A DNA stretch of 64,000 bases, taken from Peribacillus alkalitolerans (GTDB lineage Bacteria; Bacillota; Bacilli; Bacillales; DSM-1321). The notes beneath the pieces are model-generated. The model was not told the DNA's origin. It saw nothing but the letters and a program-made list of their open reading frames with translations, and searched no databases. The stretch's first letter is position 1; the number at the start of each line of letters is the position of its first letter. The stretch spans positions 40,805 to 104,804 of the forward strand of contig NZ_JAAGVZ010000014.1 in the NCBI RefSeq assembly GCF_010882125.1, in the 5' to 3' direction. Positions 7,071-15,487 of this stretch are shown one piece after another. Both the position numbers and the translations under genes were made by a program.

Positions 7071-9449
7071 TTAATCCTTCGGTAATAAATTCAGAACATC
7101 TCCGCTATTTTCTTTTAATACTGTTGCATGATACTTCCCTTCCGCCCAATCATCCATTTGATTCTGATACCATTTACTTTTCACATGTCCCGATTGGCCA
7201 GGTCCTACAATATGATACCCTGTATCAATGTCTTTCGTATCAATCACAAACCTCCAGGACCCTCCATGATTAACGATGCCATCATCGTCCTTAGTCGCTG
7301 CTGCCTGTACAGTGACACTGCTTCCACCCACTGGGATTCCTCCCTTATTGTTAAAAATATATTGTAAAGGCGATACGCTAGACAATGGGTGTTTAAACTG
7401 TATTTGATGTTCTTCCCCCCAAGCCCATTTATTCATGTTTTTCCCTTGTAGATCTTCAATATGATTTAAGGCTAAAATTAGTGAGTCTGAAAGAACCTTC
7501 TTTATTTCCCCATTTTCTTTTATCCATGGACCTGGATTACCTTTGATTGCATCCCTCAACAATTGATCTACTACAGCTTTTCTTCCATTAAATAAATCCA
7601 TTGCCTCTTCCGAAATATCATCATCAAACAACACATGTGAAACCATTGTCATCCATACATTGAAAACCAATGGTGCAGCTTCATCTTTAGAATCCATGAA
7701 GTCCCATTCACTAAGTAACTCCAATGCTTTTTCTTCTCTTTCCCCTTTTACATCTTGCAAGATTGAGACAAACAGAGGAACAAACTCCCTTGCTTGTAAA
7801 TTCATTTGGTCCATTTGCAGATCTTTCATATCTGTCAATGTTATTACTTTCTTTTCCTTAAGTACTTCCTGTATCCTCGCTTGTCTATATGGTTGAGCCC
7901 AATGATGACTGATGTGGTATGGGTACTCATCTGATATAACTTTATTATTAGCAGTAGAAATAAAGCCCTCTTTTGGATTGATTGTTGTAGGCAATTCGTC
8001 AAACGGAATAAATCCTTCCCACTCATATTCATCTGTCCATCCTGGGACTGGGAGAATGCTATCCCCCTTCTTTCGTATAGGAATCCTACCATTGGCTTTA
8101 TATGCGATCGTACCATCCTGTGAGGCAAAAACGAAATTCTGTGCAGGCGTTTCGAACTGAAGCAACGCATCCTCAAACTCATCCCAATTGGTGGCCTTGT
8201 TCATATTCAATATGGCCTCAAGCTCCGCTGAAGGGTCAAGAGCAGTCCATCTCAGAGCAAGTGCCGTTTCTTTGCCTGCATCACCTGCAAACTCCGATAT
8301 AATTGGACCATGTCGAGTTATGGTCACTTCATAATCTAAGGTTTTTTCATCCTTTACTTTAATTGGTTCCTTAATGATTTGGGCTTTTACCCATTTTCCC
8401 ATATAAGAAAATTCTCCCTTGTTTTCAGGGTTACGCTTCTCAATATATAAATCCTGTACATCAGGTCCAACATTTGTCACTCCCCATGCCACTTGTTCAT
8501 TGTGACCTAAGATGATACCCGGTATCCCTGCGAAGATAACACCGCTCACATTTACGGTTGGGGCTTGCAAATGCATTTGATACCATATGGAAGGAGTATT
8601 TAAGGAAAGATGAGGATCATCAGCTAATAATGGTTTTCCAGATGAAGATTTTTCTCCACTGACCACCCAGTTATTGCTTCCATTAAATTCATATGGAACG
8701 ACTGCCTGTGCAAAGCTTTTTTCGATGTCCAACTGTTCTTTACTAATAATAAAAGGTCCCTCTGTCGGATAGCTAGGAAAAAGATCATACGCTTTTTCCT
8801 TAGGGAATGTTTGAAGTAAATATTGCCGAAAAGCTTGATCTTGCCAATTTCCACCCAAATCAAAAGCCATGTATTTTCCAATTGTCAACGAGTCGACAGG
8901 GCTCCAATTTTCAGGTTTATAACCCAAAAAGGTAAATTCTACTGGCCATTTCCCGCTCTTCTTGACCTCTTTAATGTAAAGGTTGACACCGTCCGCATAG
9001 GCTTGAAGTACCTCCTTACCTTCCTTTGAATATTTGGCTAAAGATTCTTCTGCCGCTCTTCTTAAGCCTAAAGTTCGGAAGTATTTATCATTATCAACGG
9101 TTGCGTTCCCAATAACCTCACTTAATCTGCCAGATGCCTGTCTTCTGCTCAGGTCCATCTGGAATAATCGGTCTTGGGCTTGAACATAACCCTGTGCAAG
9201 GTATAGATCGTGTTCATTTTGAGCACTAATATGAGGGACTCCTTCAGCATCCCTTGTAACGGTGACGGGTGCAATTAATCCTTCCAGCATTATTTCTCCT
9301 TTAATCTGAGGCAAGCCCCTAGCTAAGAATAGATTTGCCCCAATGACAGATAGTAATAAAATGACCACTAAGGTAAATCCAAGCCATAAGAATAGTCGTT
9401 TAACGTTTCTTTTTCTCTTCACGACGTGCTGGGTTGCAACCGCTTCCAT
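7071..9449 (-). CDS. Penicillin acylase family protein (N-terminal nucleophile hydrolase)
   Basis: 792-residue amidase of the penicillin G acylase/quorum-quenching acylase family. One N-terminal membrane segment (residues ~18-42) anchors or exports it. The alpha-chain region (YVQAQDRLFQMDLSRRQASGRLSE near 88-111) and the spacer precede the autocatalytic site at Gly257-Ser258 (NGSNNWVVSG), where Ser becomes the N-terminal nucleophile of the beta chain. Length is normal for a precursor. Substrates could be beta-lactams or N-acyl homoserine lactones; the sequence does not decide. It stands alone. Confidence 0.9.
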   Translation of the reverse strand: MEAVATQHVVKRKRNVKRLFLWLGFTLVVILLLSVIGANLFLARGLPQIKGEIMLEGLIAPVTVTRDAEGVPHISAQNEHDLYLAQGYVQAQDRLFQMDLSRRQASGRLSEVIGNATVDNDKYFRTLGLRRAAEESLAKYSKEGKEVLQAYADGVNLYIKEVKKSGKWPVEFTFLGYKPENWSPVDSLTIGKYMAFDLGGNWQDQAFRQYLLQTFPKEKAYDLFPSYPTEGPFIISKEQLDIEKSFAQAVVPYEFNGSNNWVVSGEKSSSGKPLLADDPHLSLNTPSIWYQMHLQAPTVNVSGVIFAGIPGIILGHNEQVAWGVTNVGPDVQDLYIEKRNPENKGEFSYMGKWVKAQIIKEPIKVKDEKTLDYEVTITRHGPIISEFAGDAGKETALALRWTALDPSAELEAILNMNKATNWDEFEDALLQFETPAQNFVFASQDGTIAYKANGRIPIRKKGDSILPVPGWTDEYEWEGFIPFDELPTTINPKEGFISTANNKVISDEYPYHISHHWAQPYRQARIQEVLKEKKVITLTDMKDLQMDQMNLQAREFVPLFVSILQDVKGEREEKALELLSEWDFMDSKDEAAPLVFNVWMTMVSHVLFDDDISEEAMDLFNGRKAVVDQLLRDAIKGNPGPWIKENGEIKKVLSDSLILALNHIEDLQGKNMNKWAWGEEHQIQFKHPLSSVSPLQYIFNNKGGIPVGGSSVTVQAAATKDDDGIVNHGGSWRFVIDTKDIDTGYHIVGPGQSGHVKSKWYQNQMDDWAEGKYHATVLKENSGDVLNLLPKD

Positions 9450-9670
9450 TTTTTCACACTCCCCTATTGAATGAACAATGATTCATAAGTCCTTTATTCA
9501 ATAGTTATTCTCTATAGGGAAAGACTTTACCTATGTAAATATTTCTTAATATAAAAAAAATTATTAATCTATTAGTCTTCCTATTTGTTTGATATACCTT
9601 ACTTTAATCGATTATTTATTGGTATGACTCCTATGAGTTATGGTAATCCTAATCTGTGAGGGGAGGTGTA

Positions 9671-9835
9671 ATGAATATGGCACAAGATGTATTATGTGAA
9701 GTAAGAAATTGCGTATACAACAAAGAAGGTGAACGTTGTGGCGCATCTCAAATTTTTGTTGTCAGCCATAAGGGCAAAGAAGCTGACAACAGTAGAGAGA
9801 CTGACTGCAAAACGTTTGAACCAAACGGAATATAA
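9671..9835 (+). CDS. DUF1540 domain small cysteine-rich protein
   Basis: 54 residues from the ATG at 9671 behind GGGAGGTG. The DUF1540 pattern is clear: four cysteines spaced CEVRNCVYN ... ERCGAS ... ETDCKTFEPNG, likely a small metal-binding fold. Members occur widely in spore-forming Firmicutes with unknown role. A perfect terminator follows eight bases after the stop. Confidence 0.85.
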   Translation: MNMAQDVLCEVRNCVYNKEGERCGASQIFVVSHKGKEADNSRETDCKTFEPNGI

Positions 9836-9843
9836 TATGGAAA

Positions 9844-9878
9844 AGAGACAATCATTTAGTGGGTTGTCTCTTTTCTTT
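9844..9878 (+). terminator. Terminator of the DUF1540 gene
   Basis: AGAGACAA/TTGTCTCT perfect 8-bp stem followed by TTTTCTTT. Confidence 0.85.
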
Positions 9879-9889
9879 ATTCTTATTAT

Positions 9890-9904
9890 TGATAATAATT
9901 ATCA
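9890..9904. promoter_or_regulatory. Perfect 7-1-7 Fur/PerR-type box
   Basis: TGATAATAATTATCA matches the 7-1-7 core TGATAAT-N-ATTATCA without mismatch. It lies between two terminators of converging genes rather than at a promoter, so a role is uncertain. Confidence 0.5.
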
Positions 9905-9927
9905 TTCTTATTCAATTATCTAAAAAA

Positions 9928-9955
9928 ATAAACCTCGCTTTTACGAGGTTTATTT
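9928..9955 (-). terminator. Terminator of the nitroreductase gene
   Basis: AATAAACCTCG/CGAGGTTTATT perfect stem with T residues following on the minus strand, directly after the nitroreductase stop. Confidence 0.85.
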
Positions 9956-9959
9956 TCAA

Positions 9960-10604
9960 TTATTTATAAACTTTCACACGATCATCAACAGATTTAAACT
10001 CTTTTTCACCAGCTGGGGCAACAGGCTTTCCAAAAGGCATTTGAGCAATTAGTTTCCAGCTATCCTCAATATTCCATTGCTTTTTCACTTCTTCATCAAT
10101 TAGTGGGTTATAATGCTGCAATGTTGCACCTAAACCTTCTAATTCAAGAGAAGTCCACACAACATACTGAAGCATTCCAGATGAATGTTGAGACCATATT
10201 GGGAAATTTTCACTATAGGTAGGGAATGCATTTTGTAAACCTTCTATTACACTTTGGTCTTCGAAAAATAAAACTGTGCCATAGCCACTCTTAAATGCAT
10301 TCATTTTCTCTTCGGTTGGTACAAATACGTCCGCTGGTACTATTTTTCTTAATGTTTCTGTTGTTATATTCCATAATTGATCATGATGTTCTCCTAATAA
10401 TACAACCACTCTTCCGCTTTGGGAGTTAAATGAAGATGGACTGTGCTTTACTGCATATTCAATGACCTCTTTAACTCTTTCATCTGAAACAGGTGATTCC
10501 TTGCTAATTGCATATATAGAACGTCGATTTTTAACTGCATCGTAAAAATCCATTCCTTCTTTTGATTGCTCACTTTTTCCAAATAATTGATTTAATAATC
10601 CCAT
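9960..10604 (-). CDS. Nitroreductase family protein (Frm2/Hbn1-like)
   Basis: 214-residue FMN-dependent reductase. The N-terminal FMN-phosphate contact is DAVKNRRSIYAISKESPVSD (near residues 23-42), followed by HSPSSFNSQSGRVVVLLGE. The C-terminal ALEGLGATLQHYNP-like stretch matches the branch once called fatty-acid repression mutant protein. It probably reduces quinones or nitroaromatics with NAD(P)H. It is 25 bases downstream of the dioxygenase gene on the same strand, so co-transcribed, and opposite an HxlR regulator. In B. subtilis YodB/CatR control nitroreductase and catDE genes, which supports an electrophile-detoxification role. Confidence 0.85.
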   Translation of the reverse strand: MGLLNQLFGKSEQSKEGMDFYDAVKNRRSIYAISKESPVSDERVKEVIEYAVKHSPSSFNSQSGRVVVLLGEHHDQLWNITTETLRKIVPADVFVPTEEKMNAFKSGYGTVLFFEDQSVIEGLQNAFPTYSENFPIWSQHSSGMLQYVVWTSLELEGLGATLQHYNPLIDEEVKKQWNIEDSWKLIAQMPFGKPVAPAGEKEFKSVDDRVKVYK

Positions 10605-10629
10605 GTTGATCTCTCCTTATTATTGTTAT

Positions 10630-11466
10630 TTAAACTGATAAGACAATTTGATTTCCTGAAGGATCTATTGTTTTCCAATGTTCCCTTTCTTGAATTACCA
10701 ATGCCCCCAGCAATTTAAGCTGTTCTATAATTTTGCTGAGCTTTTCGGCATCTCTGAATTTGATGGTGTAATGTATCATTCCTACACTATTTTCTGATGC
10801 CGCCGGAGCCCCCACTCCATTCCAAGTATTCAATCCAATATGATGGTGATATTGATCGTAAGAAATGAAAAGTGCTTGCCCACCGTATCGTGTAACTACA
10901 TCAAAATCCAATCCTTCTGTATAAAACTTTTCTGACTCTTTCAACTCCGAAACATGTAAATGGATGTGGCCAATAGTAGTACCAATTGGCATAGCATTCC
11001 ATGCTTTACCTTCAGAAACGGATAATAGATTTTTTACATCTAAAGGGATAGTAGCCATTTTTACTTCTCCGTTAATCCATTTCCAAGTATCTGACGGACG
11101 GTCAGCGTAAACTTCAATTCCATTCCCATCAGGGTCTGCGAAATAGATTGCTTCACTTACTAGGTGATCGGAAGCACCTTGTAATGGATATCCGCTTTTG
11201 ATCATGTGATGTAAGAAGCTACCTAATTCGACTCTGTTAGGTAATAAAATAGCAAAATGGTACAACCCCGACCTCCTAGCCTCCTTCGGCTTTATTCCAT
11301 CTGGCTGATGGATATAAAGAAACGGCGTTTTGTTAATTCCTAACGTAGCTTTGCAGTCTTCTCTATCTATAACTTGAAACCCTAGAACTCCTTGGTAAAA
11401 TTGAATGGATCTATCAAGGTCGACTACTTTAAGTGAAATTGAATCTATTGTGATTTGAGGTTTCAT
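10630..11466 (-). CDS. VOC family ring-cleavage dioxygenase (CatE-like catechol 2,3-dioxygenase)
   Basis: 278 residues with two tandem VOC (glyoxalase/dioxygenase) domains, about 5-125 and 160-275. Candidate Fe(II) ligands are His in IGHIHLHVSE (near 168), His in YHFAIL (near 70) and Glu near the end of each barrel. Length and architecture fit CatE/YfiE, which opens catechol rings. It is divergent from an HxlR/CatR-type regulator with an operator in between, and upstream of a nitroreductase. Together they form a quinone/catechol defence unit. Substrate specificity is inferred. Confidence 0.85.
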   Translation of the reverse strand: MKPQITIDSISLKVVDLDRSIQFYQGVLGFQVIDREDCKATLGINKTPFLYIHQPDGIKPKEARRSGLYHFAILLPNRVELGSFLHHMIKSGYPLQGASDHLVSEAIYFADPDGNGIEVYADRPSDTWKWINGEVKMATIPLDVKNLLSVSEGKAWNAMPIGTTIGHIHLHVSELKESEKFYTEGLDFDVVTRYGGQALFISYDQYHHHIGLNTWNGVGAPAASENSVGMIHYTIKFRDAEKLSKIIEQLKLLGALVIQEREHWKTIDPSGNQIVLSV

Positions 11467-11496
11467 AGGTTCACCTTCATTTCTTTATTTTGAAAG

Positions 11497-11531
11497 TAAC
11501 TTACTTTATGTAAGTAAGTATATGTAAGTTA
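11497..11531. promoter_or_regulatory. Operator of the HxlR-type regulator
   Basis: TAACTTAC (11497-11504) and GTAAGTTA (11524-11531) are perfect inverted repeats flanking a second dyad CTTAC-N5-GTAAG (11500-11514). The position between the divergent dioxygenase and regulator genes, and the GTAAGTA-rich content, resemble YodB/CatR operators. Confidence 0.7.
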
Positions 11532-11621
11532 TTTATATACGTCAAGTAATTAATTTATAAAATATAATATTTTTATTTTTTGTAAACATTAGTTATAATA
11601 TGGTCATGGGAGTGATCAATT

Positions 11622-11939
11622 ATGAACAAATCCTCACTTTGTCCAAGACTTGAAAAAGCAATGTCCATAATAAGCCAACGATGGACAGGACTAATTATTT
11701 ATCAGCTTTTTTTAGGTCCACAAAGATTTAATACAATAGAGTCCGCTATCTCGATTAGCGGTAGAGTCCTTTCCGAGCGATTAAAAGACTTGGAACAACA
11801 AGGCATAGTCAAACGTGACGTCTATCCGGAAACACCGGTTCGTATAGAATACTCTTTAACCGACAAAGGCAAAGCACTTGAACCTGTTCTAAAAGGAATT
11901 GAAAGCTGGGCTCAGGATTGGATTCCTTCGGTAGAATAG
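11622..11939 (+). CDS. HxlR family redox-sensing repressor (CatR/YodB-like)
   Basis: 105-residue winged-helix regulator. The conserved N-terminal cysteine of YodB/CatR is present (Cys7, SSLCPRLEKAM), followed by QRWTGLIIYQLFLGPQRFN and the wing SGRVLSERLKDLEQQGIVKRDV. Quinones or diamide crosslink the cysteines of related proteins and relieve repression. It is divergent from the dioxygenase-nitroreductase operon with a dyad operator between them, so it most likely represses both directions. A strong terminator follows. Confidence 0.88.
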   Translation: MNKSSLCPRLEKAMSIISQRWTGLIIYQLFLGPQRFNTIESAISISGRVLSERLKDLEQQGIVKRDVYPETPVRIEYSLTDKGKALEPVLKGIESWAQDWIPSVE

Positions 11940-11963
11940 TTAGAAAAAACGGCCGATACCCCA

Positions 11964-12004
11964 AAAAAATCCCGATTACGCAAAAACGTAATCGGGATTT
12001 TTTA
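11964..12004. terminator. Bidirectional terminator
   Basis: AAAATCCCGATTACG/CGTAATCGGGATTTT perfect stem with A-tract and T-tract on either side, between the HxlR gene and the converging membrane-protein gene. Confidence 0.92.
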
Positions 12005-12322
12005 TGGTTTAGCATTAATCGACCATGCTAGAACAAACATAAAGAATATAAACACAAATATGAACAAATTCAAGCAGATTCCCCATCCTGCGTATAGGCG
12101 TGATCTTTTTTGGGTGAATAATCCAACTATACCAAATACAAAACCTAAGAAAGGGATAACACCTAAAAATAGAGATGGAAAAGTTTCTGTTTCAAGTATC
12201 AGTGTAGCATTTAAGGCCGCCATGGATATTAAACCTAAAACAAAAGAGATGAACCCTGTAAGGGTAGGAAGTACCCTATTTCTTTGATACATTTTAGATT
12301 TGCTCTTTATTCCCAATTCCAT
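12002..12322 (-). CDS. Small membrane protein in the ECF sigma operon
   Basis: 106 residues with three hydrophobic segments (about 18-40, 52-70 and 80-101). I do not recognise a named family; the TM layout resembles small DUF4190-type membrane proteins. Its start overlaps the anti-sigma gene's last 16 bases (ATG at 12322, or a weaker internal start at M11), so it is translationally coupled to that operon. Its role may be linked to the anti-sigma factor, which is inference. Confidence 0.7.
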   Translation of the reverse strand: MELGIKSKSKMYQRNRVLPTLTGFISFVLGLISMAALNATLILETETFPSLFLGVIPFLGFVFGIVGLFTQKRSRLYAGWGICLNLFIFVFIFFMFVLAWSINAKP

Positions 12323-13329
12323 AGTTTCACTTCCCCTACCTTCATGGCATGTATTTCATGTATCTTTTCCATTTTTCTTAGTTCTGGTGTTGGACCAGTG
12401 ACTACTGCTCCATAAGCATGGATTCCGTTCTGTTCAATATAAGCAATTCTCTCATCCAAGCTCAAATTTTTGGCCCTCGATATTTTTGCAGCCACATCTT
12501 CACGTTTTTCTAGTTTTCGAAGAATGTCCATGAAAACTTCTTCATTGCTTTTGTCTCTGCCATTAAAAGGAGACCAAGTGGTCGTATCGACCTGTGCAGG
12601 ATATCCAATGGGAGAAACAGGGCTTCCACTTTGATCAAGCATTTTCTCCTCTACTCCTGTATCAACTGCAATCCAACGAAGCTCTACATTATTAGGCAGC
12701 AATTGTTCAATATCCTCCTGCTTCATAGTTTTAGTAAACGAAATATAGAGTTCTGAAACAGTACCATCTGGGAGACCCTTCAACATTTTCCATTGGGAAA
12801 GGGAATAAAAGGGTATATTGGATTTTGGATGTACCAATATTTCTTCCTCTGCTGTAGGATTTTCTGCCAATGGACGTTCCACCATCATAGTCTTTTTTGG
12901 ATTCCTTGCTTCGTCAAAAGTAAAGTCCACATCATATGAACCGACCCGGTAGTCCTCCATTCCGATTTTTTTGTACACATCAAACAGTATTTTCATCTCA
13001 AAAAAACCGATTTCCTCTTCTATATCCATTTCTTCAATGCTCACGTTTGGTTCGGTTACATATATGGTGTTCCCCGTCACTTCTATAAGCTCATCCGCTC
13101 TGCCACCAAAGCCATAATACAAATAAGTTGCTAATGTGGCACATGGAATGATCAATAAGAGACATGCCAATGTAATCATAATATTAGTCATTCTTGCTGT
13201 ATTTTTTCCAATTTGTACAATTTTTTTTTGTTGTTCCTCTGGCAAATAATGTGATCTATCTAGATTTTCCTTAGATTCCAGAAGAATTCTTTCATATGTG
13301 TCTAGGTCTTTCTTTTTGTCGTCGCTCAC
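12307..13329 (-). CDS. Membrane-anchored anti-sigma factor (sigma-factor-regulator type)
   Basis: 340 residues. There is a short cytoplasmic N-terminal region (1-45), one membrane segment (about 47-70, MTNIMITLACLLLIIPCATLATYLYYGF) and a large extracytoplasmic domain. This fits the Sigma-factor regulator N/C domain pair seen next to Bacillus ECF sigma genes. It overlaps the upstream sigma gene by 4 bases (ATGA), the classic coupling. It likely holds the sigma factor at the membrane until an envelope signal arrives. No zinc-binding anti-sigma motif is visible, so it is a different type from RsiW. Confidence 0.8.
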   Translation of the reverse strand: MSDDKKKDLDTYERILLESKENLDRSHYLPEEQQKKIVQIGKNTARMTNIMITLACLLLIIPCATLATYLYYGFGGRADELIEVTGNTIYVTEPNVSIEEMDIEEEIGFFEMKILFDVYKKIGMEDYRVGSYDVDFTFDEARNPKKTMMVERPLAENPTAEEEILVHPKSNIPFYSLSQWKMLKGLPDGTVSELYISFTKTMKQEDIEQLLPNNVELRWIAVDTGVEEKMLDQSGSPVSPIGYPAQVDTTTWSPFNGRDKSNEEVFMDILRKLEKREDVAAKISRAKNLSLDERIAYIEQNGIHAYGAVVTGPTPELRKMEKIHEIHAMKVGEVKLWNWE

Positions 13330-13817
13330 TCTTGTATCTTCCTTTCTTTTACCATTTTCATAACCTTTTTCCTACCGCGATGAAGATGACTTTTCAATGT
13401 GTTCAATCTTAATTCCAAAATATCTGCAGCCTCTTGATAAGATAATTGATTCAAATCGCATAATAACAAGACATGCTTTTCTTTTTCTGGAAGAGTATGA
13501 ATTACCTCGAGCAGTAAATTAAGTCCTTCTTTCTCAATTATTCTTTGTTCGGGTGAAGATTTTTGATCTAATCCTTCAATGAGGTTCTGTCCCAATACAA
13601 GGCGATTGCTCTTCCTTTTCTCATCAATAAAAGCGTGATAAGCAACCTTGAATAACCAACCTCTTATTGATTGAATTTCATAATCTTCTAATTGGATGTA
13701 AGCTCGATAAAAAGCCTCTTGAACGAGATCTTCTGCCGTAAAATGATTTTTAGAAAGTGAATACAAGTAGCGGTATAAATCATTCACGTGGGTCTTATAT
13801 ATTTCATCAAGATTCAT
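13326..13817 (-). CDS. ECF-type RNA polymerase sigma factor
   Basis: 163 residues from the ATG at 13817, which follows GGGGGAGCGGG; the longer frame upstream lacks a site. Region 2 (DLYRYLYSLSKNHFTAEDLVQEAFYRAYIQL) and region 4 (LPEKEKHVLLLCDLNQLSYQEAADIL...NTLKSHLHRGRKK) are both intact. It is the first gene of a three-gene operon with its anti-sigma factor and a small membrane protein. A candidate self-recognised promoter lies 26 bases upstream. Confidence 0.9.
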   Translation of the reverse strand: MNLDEIYKTHVNDLYRYLYSLSKNHFTAEDLVQEAFYRAYIQLEDYEIQSIRGWLFKVAYHAFIDEKRKSNRLVLGQNLIEGLDQKSSPEQRIIEKEGLNLLLEVIHTLPEKEKHVLLLCDLNQLSYQEAADILELRLNTLKSHLHRGRKKVMKMVKERKIQE

Positions 13818-13842
13818 ACCCGCTCCCCCTTTCACATTATCC

Positions 13843-13865
13843 ACGTTTTACCATATCAAAAAGTT
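13843..13865 (-). promoter_or_regulatory. Candidate ECF autoregulatory promoter
   Basis: AAC (13865-13863) and CGT (13845-13843) on the minus strand are separated by 17 bases, the general AAC...CGT form of ECF promoters, 26 bases before the sigma start codon. Confidence 0.4.
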
Positions 13866-13879
13866 GCAGATATTATCTA

Positions 13880-13913
13880 AAAAAATAAAAAAGCTATCCA
13901 ATATTGGATAGCT
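13880..13913 (-). terminator. Terminator overlapping the stop of the downstream-oriented TPR-like gene
   Basis: The 22-base perfect palindrome at 13892-13913 (arms AGCTATCCAAT/ATTGGATAGCT) is followed by a long T-run on the minus strand. Confidence 0.9.
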
Positions 13914-14380
13914 CATCCTTTCAATTCATCTAGATCCTGCTGCAACAGCTTCTTATTTTCAGCAACTGTTACTTGATCAAGTAACTCTAGAGCATGTTCT
14001 AATGCTATTTGTTTTTGTGGATGATTCCCTAGGACACCGTGTGCTCTTGCTTCTGCTTCGTAAGCATAGCCTCTATAGAATGGTGGTAGCTCTGCTTCAT
14101 CACTCACAGCTATGCATTTTTTGGCATAACGTAATGAATTTTCACCTTGACCAACAACAGCATAAACCCTTGAAAGTTGCCAATAGCCGATGGAAAGATT
14201 GGTTTTTGTATGGTCTTCGACTTGTGTCCAGTGCCAGAACGAACTATGGCACATATGGATCATCTGTTCATTCTCTTCATCGTTTCTGTTCTTTTTGTCT
14301 AAGAAATCCCATACTTTATTAAAACAAGCTGTTGCCAATTGTTTATGTGAATAGTTTTTTGTTTCAGTTTGATTGCTCAC
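13913..14380 (-). CDS. TPR-like hypothetical protein
   Basis: 155 residues from a GTG at 14380 preceded by GTGAGGTG (start chosen for that site). The protein is all-helical, with tetratricopeptide-like repeats such as IGYWQLSRVYAVVGQGENSLRYAKKC and YRGYAYEAEARAHGVLGNHPQKQIAL. I recognise it only as a soluble helical-repeat protein of unknown function. It is a single gene with its own terminator. Confidence 0.7.
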   Translation of the reverse strand: MSNQTETKNYSHKQLATACFNKVWDFLDKKNRNDEENEQMIHMCHSSFWHWTQVEDHTKTNLSIGYWQLSRVYAVVGQGENSLRYAKKCIAVSDEAELPPFYRGYAYEAEARAHGVLGNHPQKQIALEHALELLDQVTVAENKKLLQQDLDELKG

Positions 14381-14526
14381 AAATATCACCTCACTATACG
14401 TATTCGTTTTTCTCGGACTAAAATCCTTTTTCCATTAATATTAGAGGTGATTAGGGACAGATAACGAATTATGTAAGAGTAAATCAAACTAGATTAAATC
14501 TTTTCATGATATGAAGGGGAATGAAC

Positions 14527-15468
14527 ATGCAAGTACAAACAAATCCAGTCATTATCCAAAAGAAAAAAAACAAGAAAAATATTTTGGTGGTAGTTTTAAC
14601 AACCATCATCCTGTTCATGGGGTGTGTAAATTTCTGGTCGGTTGAAAAGCGGAATTCAATGCCATTTTTTGAGAACACTCGACCTATGGTCATCGCTCAT
14701 CAAGGAGGAGAAGATTTAGCTCCTTCCAATACAATGGTCGCCTTTCAACAAGCCGTAGATATGGGTGTGGATGCGCTAGAATTCGATATCCATATTACGA
14801 AGGATGGAGAGCTAGTCACCATACATGATCCAACTGTAGACCGAACTACAGAAGGAGTCGGGAAAGTAGCAGATATGACTTTAGAGCAAATTCAAAAGCT
14901 TGATGCTGGTTATCAATTCCAAGACTTAGATGGGAATTTTTCTTTCAGAGGGAAAGGCGTTTACATTCCTACTGTAGAAGAAGTCTTTTCCACATACCCA
15001 AACATGAAAATGGTTATGGAAATTAAAGATGACAACCCTAGGGAAAAAATCGAAGAGATTGCAGCTAAGCTTTGGAAACTGATTGAGACTCATAAATTGC
15101 AGGATAAGGTATTGATTGCGGCATTTGATCAATCCATTGTAGATACTTTCAATTCTTATTCAAAGGGCAAGGTAGCCATTGCAGGCGGAAAACAAGAAAT
15201 TAAAAAATTTGTCGTGTATCATACTTTGTTTTTACGAAACCTGTATCAACCAAAAGTAGATGCAATTGAAATTCCTACAAAAGAAAGCATTTTCGACTTA
15301 ACTGAGAAAAGGCTAATCGACGGAGCCCATCGAAGAGGCATGGATGTTCACTATTGGACGATTGACGATAAAGCTCAGATGAAACAACTGATTGAAAAAG
15401 GCGCAGATGGAATTATTACCAATCGTCCAGATTTAATGCTTCAGTTGTTGGATGAAATGGGTTACTAA
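14527..15468 (+). CDS. Glycerophosphodiester phosphodiesterase, membrane-anchored
   Basis: 313 residues, started at the second ATG (14527) because AAGGGG lies at proper spacing from it. A membrane segment or uncleaved signal (~18-40) is followed by a TIM-barrel GDPD domain. Visible motifs are VIAHQGGED, EFDIHITKDGELVTIHDPTVDRTT and the C-terminal VHYWTIDDKAQM...GADGIITNRPDL. It should hydrolyse glycerophosphodiesters to glycerol 3-phosphate outside the membrane. Odd point: the usual HRG...PENT motif reads HQG...PSNT, so the first glutamate is replaced by serine; HQGG is followed by a Glu that may compensate. Confidence 0.85.
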   Translation: MQVQTNPVIIQKKKNKKNILVVVLTTIILFMGCVNFWSVEKRNSMPFFENTRPMVIAHQGGEDLAPSNTMVAFQQAVDMGVDALEFDIHITKDGELVTIHDPTVDRTTEGVGKVADMTLEQIQKLDAGYQFQDLDGNFSFRGKGVYIPTVEEVFSTYPNMKMVMEIKDDNPREKIEEIAAKLWKLIETHKLQDKVLIAAFDQSIVDTFNSYSKGKVAIAGGKQEIKKFVVYHTLFLRNLYQPKVDAIEIPTKESIFDLTEKRLIDGAHRRGMDVHYWTIDDKAQMKQLIEKGADGIITNRPDLMLQLLDEMGY

Positions 15469-15487
15469 AGAATTGATGAAATATCCT

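Noticed and set aside
7844..8182. 112-codon minus-strand frame inside the penicillin acylase gene
   Set aside because: Out-of-frame overlap with a fully intact acylase gene; no frameshift is indicated in that gene.
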